Origin: Stenomitos frigidus_A
Lineage (GTDB): Bacteria; Cyanobacteriota; Cyanobacteriia; Leptolyngbyales; Leptolyngbyaceae
DNA: 64,000 nucleotides
Direction: 5' to 3'
NCBI RefSeq assembly: GCF_963877135.1
Contig: NZ_CAWNSW010000089.1
Location: forward strand, 124,001 to 188,000
Position 1 is the first letter of the stretch; the number at the start of each line of letters is the position of its first letter. A program made the translations under genes and the position numbers. The notes under the pieces were generated by a model. The model saw only the letters and a list, made by a program, of their open reading frames with translations. It was not told where the DNA came from and made no database searches. Below are positions 9,255 through 18,700 of the stretch, piece after piece.

Positions 9255-9947
9255 CTAGACCAGTGCTTCCGAAGGTTTCCAGGCTTCTAGACCTTTGAGG
9301 ACTTCAGCGGCTGTGGCAGTCCAGCCGACGATGCCGCCTTGGGCACGCACCATTTCTAACGTTGATTGTTTAAATTCGGGGAAGTAGCTTTCGGTGCAGT
9401 CTTCGACCATGACGCATTCGTAGCCGCGATCGTTGGCTTCACGCATGGTTGTCTGCACACATACCTCAGTGGTGACACCAGTAATAAATAGATGGGTGAT
9501 GCCTTGTGCTTTCAGCATCGATTCCAGTTCAGTGGCATAGAAGGCTCCTTTTCCAGGCTTGTAAATCACCGTTTCGTTTGGCAGCGGAGCAAGTTCGGGA
9601 ATGATGCCATTGCCGGGTTCGCCCTTCACTAAAATGCGTCCCATTGGCCCTTCGCTACCGATCGTCAACTCACCTTTACCGCGCTTAATTTTAGAGGGTG
9701 GGCAATCGGAAAGATCAGGTTGATGACACTCGATCGTGTGAAAGATGGGTAGATCTAACGCGCGGAAGCCGTCGATCAGTTGCTTGAGCGTGGGGACGAT
9801 CGCTCGTAGTAAACCAACATTATTTCCCAAAATATCGCCAAAACCACCGAGTTCCATAAAGTCACGCTGCATGTCAATCACAATCAACGCTACATTCCCA
9901 GAAGCAGGCAATTCGTAATCGTAAGGTAGGGCAGAAATGGTAACCAT
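9255..9947 (-). CDS. isochorismatase-fold cysteine amidohydrolase
   Basis: The 230-residue enzyme carries the Asp-Lys-Cys triad of the isochorismatase-like hydrolase family: Asp in VIDMQRDF (about 24), Lys in KPGKGAFY (about 125) and Cys in GVTTEVCVQTT (about 165). Relatives with this layout include ureidoacrylate/peroxyureidoacrylate amidohydrolase (RutB) and biuret hydrolase, so an amidase on a small ureide is the best guess. It is last in a minus-strand run after the BMP-family ABC importer (150 bp from the ATPase gene), which suggests that it acts on the imported compound. The exact substrate cannot be read from the sequence. Confidence 0.88.
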   Translation of the reverse strand: MVTISALPYDYELPASGNVALIVIDMQRDFMELGGFGDILGNNVGLLRAIVPTLKQLIDGFRALDLPIFHTIECHQPDLSDCPPSKIKRGKGELTIGSEGPMGRILVKGEPGNGIIPELAPLPNETVIYKPGKGAFYATELESMLKAQGITHLFITGVTTEVCVQTTMREANDRGYECVMVEDCTESYFPEFKQSTLEMVRAQGGIVGWTATAAEVLKGLEAWKPSEALV

Positions 9948-10096
9948 AGGATGAGGTTTGAGTTAAGAGGTTTGAGTTTTGAATTGAAGAATATATTCAG
10001 TGAGTTTTGTATGTTTTGGGTCAAAAGTTTGCAGCAAAAACTGATTGAGTTTCGCAACTAACTCAAAACTCAGCACTCAAAACTCATAATTAGCGT

Positions 10097-11662
10097 CTAA
10101 TGTCCCGCCATGCTTTGACCGATCGCGGCAAAGTCTGCTTCTTCGATTTTGCTTTCGTAGGCAAACGTGCCGCCGCTGATGACGAAGATGCGATCGGAGA
10201 GTTTCAGCAGCTCATCCAGATCCTCACTAACCAGCAACACAGCAACACCACGGTTACGGGCTTCGAGAATTTGGCCGTGAATGTAGTCCACCATCGCAAA
10301 GTCCAGACCAAAGCAGGGATTGGCGGCAATCAGCAACTTAATGTGGTCTTCTGAAAGTTCGCGTGCCAGAACGGTTCTCTGAACGTTGCCTCCAGAGAGA
10401 TTGCCGACGGGCGTATCGGGCGATGGGGTTTTGATCTTGAACGAGCTAATGAGGCCCACTGCCATCTCGCGGATGGCTTTGAAGATCAACAGAATGCCTT
10501 TTGCCTGGGGTGGACGATCGAACGTCCGCAACGCCAAATTTTCAGCCACGCTCATGTGGGCGACACAGGCATTGCGAAGGGGTTCCTCTGGCAGAACAAA
10601 CACGCGATTTTTAAACATTTCGGCGCGGGTCATCGTGTAGACTTGACCATCGACTAGCACTTCACCAGCCGTCGCAGGGCGCTGACCGGCCAGTACTTCA
10701 ACCAGTTCGCGCTGTCCGTTGCCCGAAATGCCAGCAATGCCGACGACTTCGCCACTGTGCACCGTGAGATTAACACCACCTACGGCTTCCAAGCCGTTGT
10801 CTTTGTTGGCATGGATGTCTTTAATTTCCAGGACAGCTTTGGGTTCGCCGTGAAGCGTCTTCTCAACTTTCTGCGGCTCCCGCTTTTCGCCCATCATCAT
10901 CTCCGCCATTTCGGAGACGGTCATCTCTTTGACCCTGCCGTTACCCGCAAACTGACCTTTACGCAGTACCGTAATTTCGTCGGCGAAGGCAGTAATTTCG
11001 CGAAACTTGTGGCTGATCATCAACACGCTGAGCTTGCTATCCGTCACCTGCTCGCGAATTAAGCCCAGGACTTCATCAGCTTCCGCAGGTGTGAGCACAG
11101 ACGTGGGTTCGTCCAGAATCAGGATTTTGCTTTGCAGGTAGAGCTGCTTAAGGATTTCCAGTTTTTGCTTTTGTCCAGCCGCAAGTTGGGCGATCGTCAT
11201 ATCCAGAGGCACTTTGAAGGGTGCAGTCTCCATGAAAGCTGACAAATCTTCGAATTCTTTTTTCCAGTTAATGAGGTTGGTGTTGTCAAAGCGGGACAGC
11301 ACGAGGTTCTCTGCCACGGTCATCGCTGGGACGGAGGTAAAATGCTGATAAACCATCCCAATGCCATGTGTATGGGCATCGCGAGGGCTACCGATCGACT
11401 CTACCTGGCCATTAATCAGCACTTCACCAGACGTGGGCGTATAGAAGCCCATGATGCATTTGACCAGTGTGCTCTTACCAGCGCCATTTTCCCCCAGCAG
11501 GGCGTGAAAGGTGCCTGGTTTTAGCTTCAAAGAGACGTTTTCCAGAGCAGTGAAGGTGCCAAACCGCTTGGTCATATTGACCACTTCTAAATCGGGAGGG
11601 CCAAGTAACGCATGGGCATTATTGGTTGATTGGTGGGTTAAAGAGTCTGCAACTTCCGTCAT
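10097..11662 (-). CDS. BMP-family ABC importer, double ATPase
   Basis: The 521-residue protein fuses two ABC domains, as in the nucleoside importers RnsB and NupO. Domain 1 (about 25-265) has Walker A GENGAGKST, a weak signature AAGQKQKLEIL and Walker B ILILDEPTS. Domain 2 (about 280-515) has the loose Walker A GISGNGQRE and the signature LSGGNVQR. Its Walker B is altered: IKLLIAANPCFGLD lacks the usual DEP, as in this family and in the ribose importer class. It energises uptake through the two permeases encoded upstream. The neighbours are in the order lipoprotein, permease, permease, ATPase, hydrolase. Confidence 0.92.
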   Translation of the reverse strand: MTEVADSLTHQSTNNAHALLGPPDLEVVNMTKRFGTFTALENVSLKLKPGTFHALLGENGAGKSTLVKCIMGFYTPTSGEVLINGQVESIGSPRDAHTHGIGMVYQHFTSVPAMTVAENLVLSRFDNTNLINWKKEFEDLSAFMETAPFKVPLDMTIAQLAAGQKQKLEILKQLYLQSKILILDEPTSVLTPAEADEVLGLIREQVTDSKLSVLMISHKFREITAFADEITVLRKGQFAGNGRVKEMTVSEMAEMMMGEKREPQKVEKTLHGEPKAVLEIKDIHANKDNGLEAVGGVNLTVHSGEVVGIAGISGNGQRELVEVLAGQRPATAGEVLVDGQVYTMTRAEMFKNRVFVLPEEPLRNACVAHMSVAENLALRTFDRPPQAKGILLIFKAIREMAVGLISSFKIKTPSPDTPVGNLSGGNVQRTVLARELSEDHIKLLIAANPCFGLDFAMVDYIHGQILEARNRGVAVLLVSEDLDELLKLSDRIFVISGGTFAYESKIEEADFAAIGQSMAGH

Positions 11663-11859
11663 GCTGCCTCCTGAGGGGATTTTAGATTTTAGATGAGTGA
11701 TTTTAGATGGGCGATTCGGTTTTAAGCTGGCAAGGATGTCGTTGATTTCGGATTTCAGATTGAGCCTTGGGACGGGCTGCCATTGGCTGAATCAGTGCGT
11801 TGGGTCTAGCAATCCCCGATTCACTCTAAAATCCAAACTCTAAACTCTAAAATCTCCGC
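11663..11859 (-). repeat. AAATCTAAAATC-type short repeats
   Basis: The 197-bp gap between permease and ATPase genes contains TTTTAGATnnGnGATTTTAGAT copies at about 11680-11710 and reversed copies TAAAATCCAAACTCTAAACT near 11825-11850. They can pair into a long imperfect hairpin. The repeats separate two genes of what is otherwise one operon. Confidence 0.5.
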
Positions 11860-12810
11860 TTAGCCGCTGATGGTTCCCAATGCGCCGGGTGCACCAGAAA
11901 GCGTTTTCTTGGGTGAGCACGTGATGATCATGATCAGTAACGTCAAAACATAGGGTGCCGCATTGAATAGATAGCGCCCTTGCTCAATACCAACCGATTG
12001 TAAAGCGGGACCAACCGCTTGAGCGCCACCAAAAAAGAGTGATGCCCACAAACACTGAATGGGGTTCCAACGGGCAAAAATCACTAGCGCAACCGCCATT
12101 AAGCCTTGACCGCTAGAAATGCTTTCAGACCAAAGACCGGGATAGTAAAGGGATAAGCATGCCCCCCCAATGCCTGCTAAGAAGCTACCTGCCACAATAC
12201 AGAGCATCCGTACTTTGGGAACGGACATGCCCATTGCCAGAGCGGCATCGGGACTGTCGCCAACGGCACGGATAAACAAACCCCAGCGGGTCGATTTGAA
12301 GAACCAGAACATGAGGGGCGCGATCGCCACACCTAAGATAAATAGCGGGCTAATCTTGAGTGCCGACTGCACAGCGGGAATCGAACTCCAGTTACCGAGG
12401 TCGATCGTGGGTAAGGGTGGTGCTTTGGGTTGAATGAATGGTTTGCCCAGGAAGAATGCAATACCACTGCCAAAAATAATCATGGCAATACCAACCGCAA
12501 TGTCATTGACCTTGGGCTGCTGCGACAGCCAAGCGTGGATAAAGCCCAATGCCATCCCTGCCACACCTGCCACCAGTACTCCAATCCAGGGAGAGATCGC
12601 CGGACCGACCTTATCTTGCAACAGGTACGATACTGCGTAGGCACTCATTGCTCCCGTCAGCAGCGTGCCTTCTAGTCCCAGATTGATCTTGCCGCTTTTT
12701 TCTGTCAGGCACTCACCCAAACTTACGAACAAAAAGGGTGCACTGCCGCGCAGCGTGCCAGCAAAAATCCCCAATACAACACCCCATGCGCCTAATGCTT
12801 CTGTTGCCAT
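11860..12810 (-). CDS. BMP-type ABC permease, NupQ-like
   Basis: The 316-residue integral membrane protein has about eight to ten hydrophobic helices. Family marks include the N-terminal FVSLGECLTEKSGKINLGLEG, the IDLG...TRWGLFIRAVGDSP cytoplasmic coupling loop (about 190-215) and a glycine-rich GGACLSLYYPGLW segment. This is the BPD_transp_2 family (NupQ, YufQ, RbsC relatives) that imports nucleosides and related solutes with BMP lipoproteins. It forms a heterodimer with the permease encoded just upstream (102 bp apart). Confidence 0.92.
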   Translation of the reverse strand: MATEALGAWGVVLGIFAGTLRGSAPFLFVSLGECLTEKSGKINLGLEGTLLTGAMSAYAVSYLLQDKVGPAISPWIGVLVAGVAGMALGFIHAWLSQQPKVNDIAVGIAMIIFGSGIAFFLGKPFIQPKAPPLPTIDLGNWSSIPAVQSALKISPLFILGVAIAPLMFWFFKSTRWGLFIRAVGDSPDAALAMGMSVPKVRMLCIVAGSFLAGIGGACLSLYYPGLWSESISSGQGLMAVALVIFARWNPIQCLWASLFFGGAQAVGPALQSVGIEQGRYLFNAAPYVLTLLIMIITCSPKKTLSGAPGALGTISG

Positions 12811-12861
12811 AACGTGCCTCTAAACAAGTGTGAATGGAAGAAAGGCTAAAGGATGAACGGT

Positions 12862-12887
12862 AAAGGCTAAAGAGAAATTTAGCCTTT
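12862..12887. repeat. intercistronic hairpin between permease genes
   Basis: The perfect 10-bp arms AAAGGCTAAA and TTTAGCCTTT enclose a 6-base loop. More TTTAGCC/GGCTAAA units flank it. There is no T-tract, so it is more likely a mRNA processing or stability element, or a mobile repeat, than a terminator. Confidence 0.6.
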
Positions 12888-12912
12888 AGCCCTTAGCCTT
12901 CATACTTTCCTT

Positions 12913-14055
12913 CTAGACTGTTGCAGCGGTAACTGCCGACGGTGGTGGAGCTTTCAGCTCCGGCTCCTTAAAGATCTTCAAGCGTCCATAAAGAGACTCG
13001 CTGTACAGAACGACAATGAAGACGATGCCCTGAAACACCAGAACCGTGGCATCCGGCATGTTAAAGACACGTTGCAGTGCACCACCGCTGGCAATAATGC
13101 CACCGAGGAGAATGGCAACGAGAGCCGCCGCGAGAGGATTGTAGCGAGCAACGAAGGCAACCAGGATGCCTGCATAGCCATAGCCTGCAATGATCGATGC
13201 GTTTGCCTGACCTTGAACGGCAGCGACCTCAATCATGCCTGCTAGCCCGGCACACGAGCCTGCCAGGAAACAGATGATGATGGTGAGCTTTCCAACCGGC
13301 AGCCCCGCAATCCGAGCGGCTTTGATGTTGCCACCAGCGGTACGAGCCGCAAACCCAAAGGTGGTGTGCTGAATCAAGAAGTAGGCAATCACGCAGGCGA
13401 TAATGCCATAAATCAAGCCGTAGTGGATGCGAGTTGAGAAGATGTTCCCGATTTTATAGAGGTCTGGAATCGGGAAGCTAGACGGCTTGTTGAGCGATGA
13501 GGGGTCTTTCATCGGCCCTTCGACCAGATGATTCAAGAGGGCGATCGCGATGTAGTTCATCAGCAAGCTGCTAATGGTTTCATTAACGGCCCGATAATGA
13601 CGCAACGCTCCGACGATCGCAATCCATACTCCGCCGAACACAATGCCACCGAGCGCCATCCCAAGCTGCACAACGAATGGTGGCAGACCTAAAAGATTTT
13701 GCGCTTGCTCAGCTGACGGCAACAGCGTGCCGTAAGACAGGAAGAGGCCAAAGATGGTTGCGCCAATGCCGCCCATCACCAGGGCGCCCTCATTACCAAT
13801 GATCATCAGCCCTAGCCGTGCTGGGAGAGCTGTACAAAGGGCTGTGAGCATCAGTGGTGCGGCACGTAACAGGGTGCCCTGGAACGATCGCCAGTTGCCA
13901 AACGCAGACTTATAGATCGCCTCGTAGATAGCGAATGGATTTCTGCCGCAGATGGCACAGAAAACACCGAAAATGACCAACGCGACGATCAAGGCACCCA
14001 AAGGGATGCAAATTGCTTCAGCGGTCGATCGCCAGTTAGAACGACTTAGTGCCAT
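12913..14055 (-). CDS. BMP-type ABC permease, NupP-like
   Basis: The 380-residue membrane protein is the larger of the two permeases. It has around ten hydrophobic helices, the conserved LPARLGLMIIGNEGALVMGGIG region (about 75-100) and the ETISSLLMNYIA helix (about 160-172). The FGFAARTAGGNIKAARIAG cytoplasmic loop (about 240-258) contacts the ATPase. It belongs to the NupP/YufP/RnsC group. The ATG at 14055 lies 3 bp after the stop of the lipoprotein gene, so translation is probably coupled. Confidence 0.92.
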   Translation of the reverse strand: MALSRSNWRSTAEAICIPLGALIVALVIFGVFCAICGRNPFAIYEAIYKSAFGNWRSFQGTLLRAAPLMLTALCTALPARLGLMIIGNEGALVMGGIGATIFGLFLSYGTLLPSAEQAQNLLGLPPFVVQLGMALGGIVFGGVWIAIVGALRHYRAVNETISSLLMNYIAIALLNHLVEGPMKDPSSLNKPSSFPIPDLYKIGNIFSTRIHYGLIYGIIACVIAYFLIQHTTFGFAARTAGGNIKAARIAGLPVGKLTIIICFLAGSCAGLAGMIEVAAVQGQANASIIAGYGYAGILVAFVARYNPLAAALVAILLGGIIASGGALQRVFNMPDATVLVFQGIVFIVVLYSESLYGRLKIFKEPELKAPPPSAVTAATV

Positions 14056-14058
14056 AGG

Positions 14059-15252
14059 TCAACTTACCTTCCCAATAACGCCTTCAGCCAGCCAGTTGAT
14101 TTGAGTCGGTGCAGCATCGGTCACTTTATAGGAAGTACCTGCCGGAATCTTCACCGCGCCCGTATTGTCTTTAATTGCCCCTTTGTAGACCACGACCGAA
14201 CCGTCGACAATCTTCGCTTTCGTCGCTTCATCATCTTTCTTAGCCGCTTCCGATACCGCTGGACCAAACGTTGCCAGGCTGATGTAATCTTCCTTGAGAC
14301 CACCAATGACCTGGTGCGGAATGCCACCGTTCATAAGGGTTTTGCCTGACTTGAGCAGCTCAACATATTTCTTGTGGATAGTTGCCCAGTTATACATGGT
14401 GCCAGTCAGGTAACCCTTGGGAGCTAATGCTGATTGATCGGAGTGGAGCCCACTCGAAAAGATGCCCCGTTTCTCAGCCGTTTCGATCACCACTTTGGGG
14501 CTGTCTACATGTACACCCACAACATCAACGCCTTGGTCTGCCAGAGAGTTGGTGGCTTCTGCCTCTTTGACTGGCAGTGACCAATCGCCGGTAAAGATCA
14601 CCTGCACCTTGAGGTCGGGCTTCACGCTGCGTGCACCCAGGATGAAGCTGTTGATATTACGCAAGACGGGGTTAATGGGTTTCGCGCCAACAAAGCCCAA
14701 CTTGCCAGTTTTGGTCGTTTGGGCGGCAATGCGTCCAGCAAGGTATTGCCCTTCGTCGATCAGTGCAAAGTAGCTGCCCACGTTCTTCGGTAAGCCTTCT
14801 TTCCAAAGCGTACCGGAGTGGAAAAATTGCACTTCTGGATAGTCTTTTGCAACGGCCAGAACATGTGGATCGAAGTAGCCAAAGGAGGTGGGAACAATGA
14901 CGGTTGCGCCATTCTGGTCAATCATGTTGCGCATGACTTCCTGAACTTCTTTGGTTTCAGGAACGCTCTCTTGCTCCACAATTTTGATGCCAGGGATCGC
15001 GGCGATCGCGGCTGCACCTTTTGCCTGTGCCTGGTTCCAGCCATAGTCGTCCTTGGGCGCGTTATAGATAAAGCCAATCACAATCGGCTTATCGGCAACG
15101 GGGCTGGCTGTACCACCACTACTGGCTTGGGTCTCAGGGGGGGCAGAAGAACAGCCCGTCCACAGCTTAGACGTTGCCCCAAAAGCAGCAGTTGCCATCA
15201 GACCCCGAATAATTTGTCGGCGGGGGATATATAGAGGTCTTCTCGTACTCAC
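14059..15252 (-). CDS. BMP-family solute-binding lipoprotein
   Basis: The 397-residue basic membrane protein family member binds the solute for the importer. The N-terminus holds a twin-arginine-like stretch (RRQIIRGLMATAAFG) and a likely lipobox Cys near residue 34 (KLWTGCSS). A Ser/Gly-rich spacer follows. The mature domain starts VIGFIYNAPKDDYGWNQAQ (about 56), the Bmp/PnrA/Med hallmark, with later DVVGVHVDSP and GVHxD-like motifs near the ligand cleft. Family members bind purine nucleosides, riboflavin or autoinducer-2. The start is GTG at 15252, behind AGGAG. It is first in the operon, so its promoter lies upstream in 15253-15775. Confidence 0.92.
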   Translation of the reverse strand: MSTRRPLYIPRRQIIRGLMATAAFGATSKLWTGCSSAPPETQASSGGTASPVADKPIVIGFIYNAPKDDYGWNQAQAKGAAAIAAIPGIKIVEQESVPETKEVQEVMRNMIDQNGATVIVPTSFGYFDPHVLAVAKDYPEVQFFHSGTLWKEGLPKNVGSYFALIDEGQYLAGRIAAQTTKTGKLGFVGAKPINPVLRNINSFILGARSVKPDLKVQVIFTGDWSLPVKEAEATNSLADQGVDVVGVHVDSPKVVIETAEKRGIFSSGLHSDQSALAPKGYLTGTMYNWATIHKKYVELLKSGKTLMNGGIPHQVIGGLKEDYISLATFGPAVSEAAKKDDEATKAKIVDGSVVVYKGAIKDNTGAVKIPAGTSYKVTDAAPTQINWLAEGVIGKVS

Positions 15253-15775
15253 GTTCTAATTCTCCTGGGAAACAATTTAGCGGTAAAAACAGTGTGGGGT
15301 TGTGAAGCGAGGGCGTGACATCTGGGACTGCAACGGTCACTGCATGGGTCAGCGGCACTAAAGAGATGTCTGTCAGCCTATGAGAAAAAAAAAACTCAAA
15401 ATGTGCCAAATTTGACATTTAGCGGTTTCAGCAAGGTGCGCTAGAGGTACGTGTAAAGTTAGAAGAATGTCATGACTATGACAAAGCACCGGGTGAGAAG
15501 CTCATAGGATTGAGTAGTCAAAACTATCTGGGTTGTCAATCTAGATGGAGTTTCAGCTACTTTTATGAGCACTTTAGCAGTCGTAAGCACCTTTGCAAAC
15601 GAGCCGCGCCGGAACATTCAGAACCGCGTTATGGCGGATGCCTGTAGCCCCGACCATACAAACTACGAACCTGATGACGGTTGAGGCTTTAATGGTAGCC
15701 CTTCGAGCATAAGCTTCCCTAGTATGAGCCTTTTCACAACTGTTTACTTTTGTAGCGACTGCCTACCTTGTACCT
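15253..15775. promoter_or_regulatory. divergent promoter region, BMP operon / STAND gene
   Basis: This 523-bp region serves two divergent units. It contains a perfect inverted repeat TGTCAT-gact-ATGACA at 15468-15483, a plausible dimeric repressor or activator site. I searched by eye for the NtcA consensus GTA-N8-TAC and found no good copy. A poly-A run lies at about 15383-15392. The operator function is inference from symmetry only. Confidence 0.35.
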
Positions 15776-18700
15776 ATGGATGCTGATGAAGCACTCAGAA
15801 TTGTTGAGCAAGCCTTAAGCGATGAATGCTTAGGACGGCTACAGGCGATCGTGTTTCGGCAGGCGTGGGAGGAACTGTCCTACCAGGAGATTGCCCGGCG
15901 ATCGGGTTACGAGGTTGGCTACATCAAACAAACCGGATCGCAGCTTTGGCAATCACTCTCAAAGGCGTTGGGCGAACGAGTGACGAAGGGAAACCTGCCG
16001 GCAGTACTGAAGCGATATGCGAGTCGGGGGGGAGTCGGGAGTCGGGAGTCGGGAGTCGGGAGTCGGGAAGGAAGGGCAGAGGGGGTAGGGGAGGCAATTC
16101 CAAACCCCGAACTCCGAACTCCGAACTCACACTCCACACCCCACACCCCTCACCAAGACTGGGGCGAAGCCAGCGATGTCTCGGTCTTTTACGGCCGCTT
16201 GAGTGAACTCACCACTCTGGAAACATGGGTGCTGCAGGACAAGTGCCGTCTGATTGGTTTGTTTGGGATGGGCGGCATTGGCAAAACATCGCTGTCTGTG
16301 CGGTTGGCAAAACAGCTTCAGGCCAATTTTGAGTACGTCATCTGGCGATCGCTCCGCAATGCACCACCGATTCGCAATCTGCTGAACGATCTCATTCAAT
16401 TTGTTGCCAATCAGCAGACGCAAGCGCTGCTGTCGGAGACAGACACGCTGGATCAGCAAATTTTGCGGTTATTGAACTATCTCCGTACCCATCGCTGCCT
16501 GCTGATTTTGGATAATGCCGAAACGATCATGCAACCCGGCGATCGCGATGGCAGCTATCAGCCCGGGTACGAGGGCTACGGTCAGCTCTTACGCTGTGTC
16601 GGTGAAACGCCGCACCAAAGCTGTCTGCTGATTACGAGTCGGGAAAAACCGAAAGGATTGGCTCCGAAAGAAGGTGATCGACTACCCGTGCGATCGCTTC
16701 AGCTTGCGGGTTTACCGCCTGCGGTGGGACGCGAACTCTTGAGCGTCAAAGGTACGTTCTCTGGTTCTGCTACAGAATGGCAAACGCTGGTCGATTATTA
16801 TGCGGGCAATCCACTAGCGCTCAAGATTGTGGCCACCGCGATCGCCGATTTTTTTGATGGTAGCTTAACGCAGTTTCTCAACTTTTCCCAGCAAGGCGGC
16901 TCTGTTTTTGGAGGCATTCGGGATTTGCTAGCACGCCAGATTGGTCGCCTGTCTAACCTGGAACAACAGGTGATGTTCTGGTTAGCCATCAATCGCGAAC
17001 CCACTCGGTTTGCCGAACTCCAGTCAGATTGCCTGCCACCTGTCTCTCCTGCCCACCTGCTCGAAACGTTGACTGCCCTTGAGCGACGCTCCCTGATTGA
17101 AAAGAACGGCAATCTCTTTACGCTGCAACCCGTCGTCATGGAATACATGATTGAGCAGTTGATTGATGGGGTTTGTCGAGAGATTGAGGGAGCGGGGAGT
17201 GGAGAGTGGGGAGTGGGGGATGGGAAATGGGAAGTCGAAGATCAACTCAACAGACAACACTCAAAGCTTTCTGGCATAGAGGTGCAGAGCGATACTCACA
17301 GCGCAAAACTCATCACTCATCACTCACACCTTCCCCTTACGCCTCTTCTTCGTTCCCACGCGCTCATTAAGGCTCAGGCGAAGGACTACGTTCGTGAATC
17401 GCAGATTCGCTTGCTGTTAAAGCCGATCGCCGATCGCCTGCTTTACACCAGCAGTCGTGCTACGTTAGATCATCACCTCATGCAGATGATCAACCGCTTG
17501 CGGGGACAACCGCCACACGTGATTGGCTACGTGGGTGGGAATGTGCTTAATCTGCTCTGCCAGCTTCAGATTGACCAGGAGAATGACGATCGTTTGCCCT
17601 TCGATCCGACAATGGGCACGGCTCCTCAAGCCGATCGGGTCACCTGCACCTTGCGCGATCGTGACTTTTCCTACCTCACCATTTGGCAAGCCTATCTCCA
17701 AAAAGTGAGTCTACATGGAACGAACTTTTCTCACTCAGATCTCAGTCGATCGGTGTTTACCGAAACCTTTAGTCAAATTCTCGCGGTTGCCTTTAGTCCG
17801 GATGGCAAACTGCTTGCAGCAAGTGATATTAGCTATGAAGTGCATCTTTGGCGGGTTGCAGATGGCAAAAAGCTCTTAACTTGCAAAGCCAAAGACGGTT
17901 GGGCGTGGTCGGTTGCCTTTAGCCCAGATAACCGCTTGTTTGCCAGCAGCGCCAACGGCACCATTCATCTTTGGGATGTGCAGACAGGCGACTGTGTGCG
18001 TACTCTAAAAGGCTATACAAGTCGCGTCTTTTCACTGGCGTTTAGCCCCACGGGCACTTACCTTGCTAGCGGTAACGAAGATCCCCATGTCCGAATCTGG
18101 AATGTCGCTACGGGTTCGCTAACAGCTGTCCTCTCAGATCACACAGACGAAGTCCACTCGGTTGCGTTTAGTCCTGACGGTGCTTTACTCGCCAGCGGCA
18201 GCTACGATCGCACCATCAAGCTTTGGGATGTGTCTCAGTTAGGGCAGACGCGGTCAGCAGCCTGCAGCCTGCAGCCAGCGGACCCCTTACCCTCTCACCC
18301 TCTCACCCTCTCACCTCACTTTACTCTCACTGGACATACCGACTGGGTCTGGTCGGTTAGCTTTAGTCCCAAAGGCAAAACGTTAGCCAGCAGCAGCAGC
18401 GATCGCACCATCAAGCTCTGGGACGTGCAAACACAGCGGTGCTACAAAACGTTGCTGGGTCACGCTGAGGCGGTTCGCTCCATTGCGTTTGCTGCCTCTA
18501 CTGGTAACTCAGATGGCGCTTGTCTCGTTAGTGGGAGCGACGATCGCACCGTCAGGCTATGGCATGACAACGGAGACTGCCTGCGCGTCTTGCAAGGTCA
18601 CACAAGTTGGATCTCCGCGGTAGCGTTCAGCCCTGATGGTTGCCTGGTGGCCAGTGGCAGTGAAGATCAGTCTATAAGACTATGGGATAGCAGTACCAAT

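Noticed and set aside
15253..15560. NtcA site for the BMP operon
   Set aside because: No GTA-N8-TAC palindrome seen in the region by eye.
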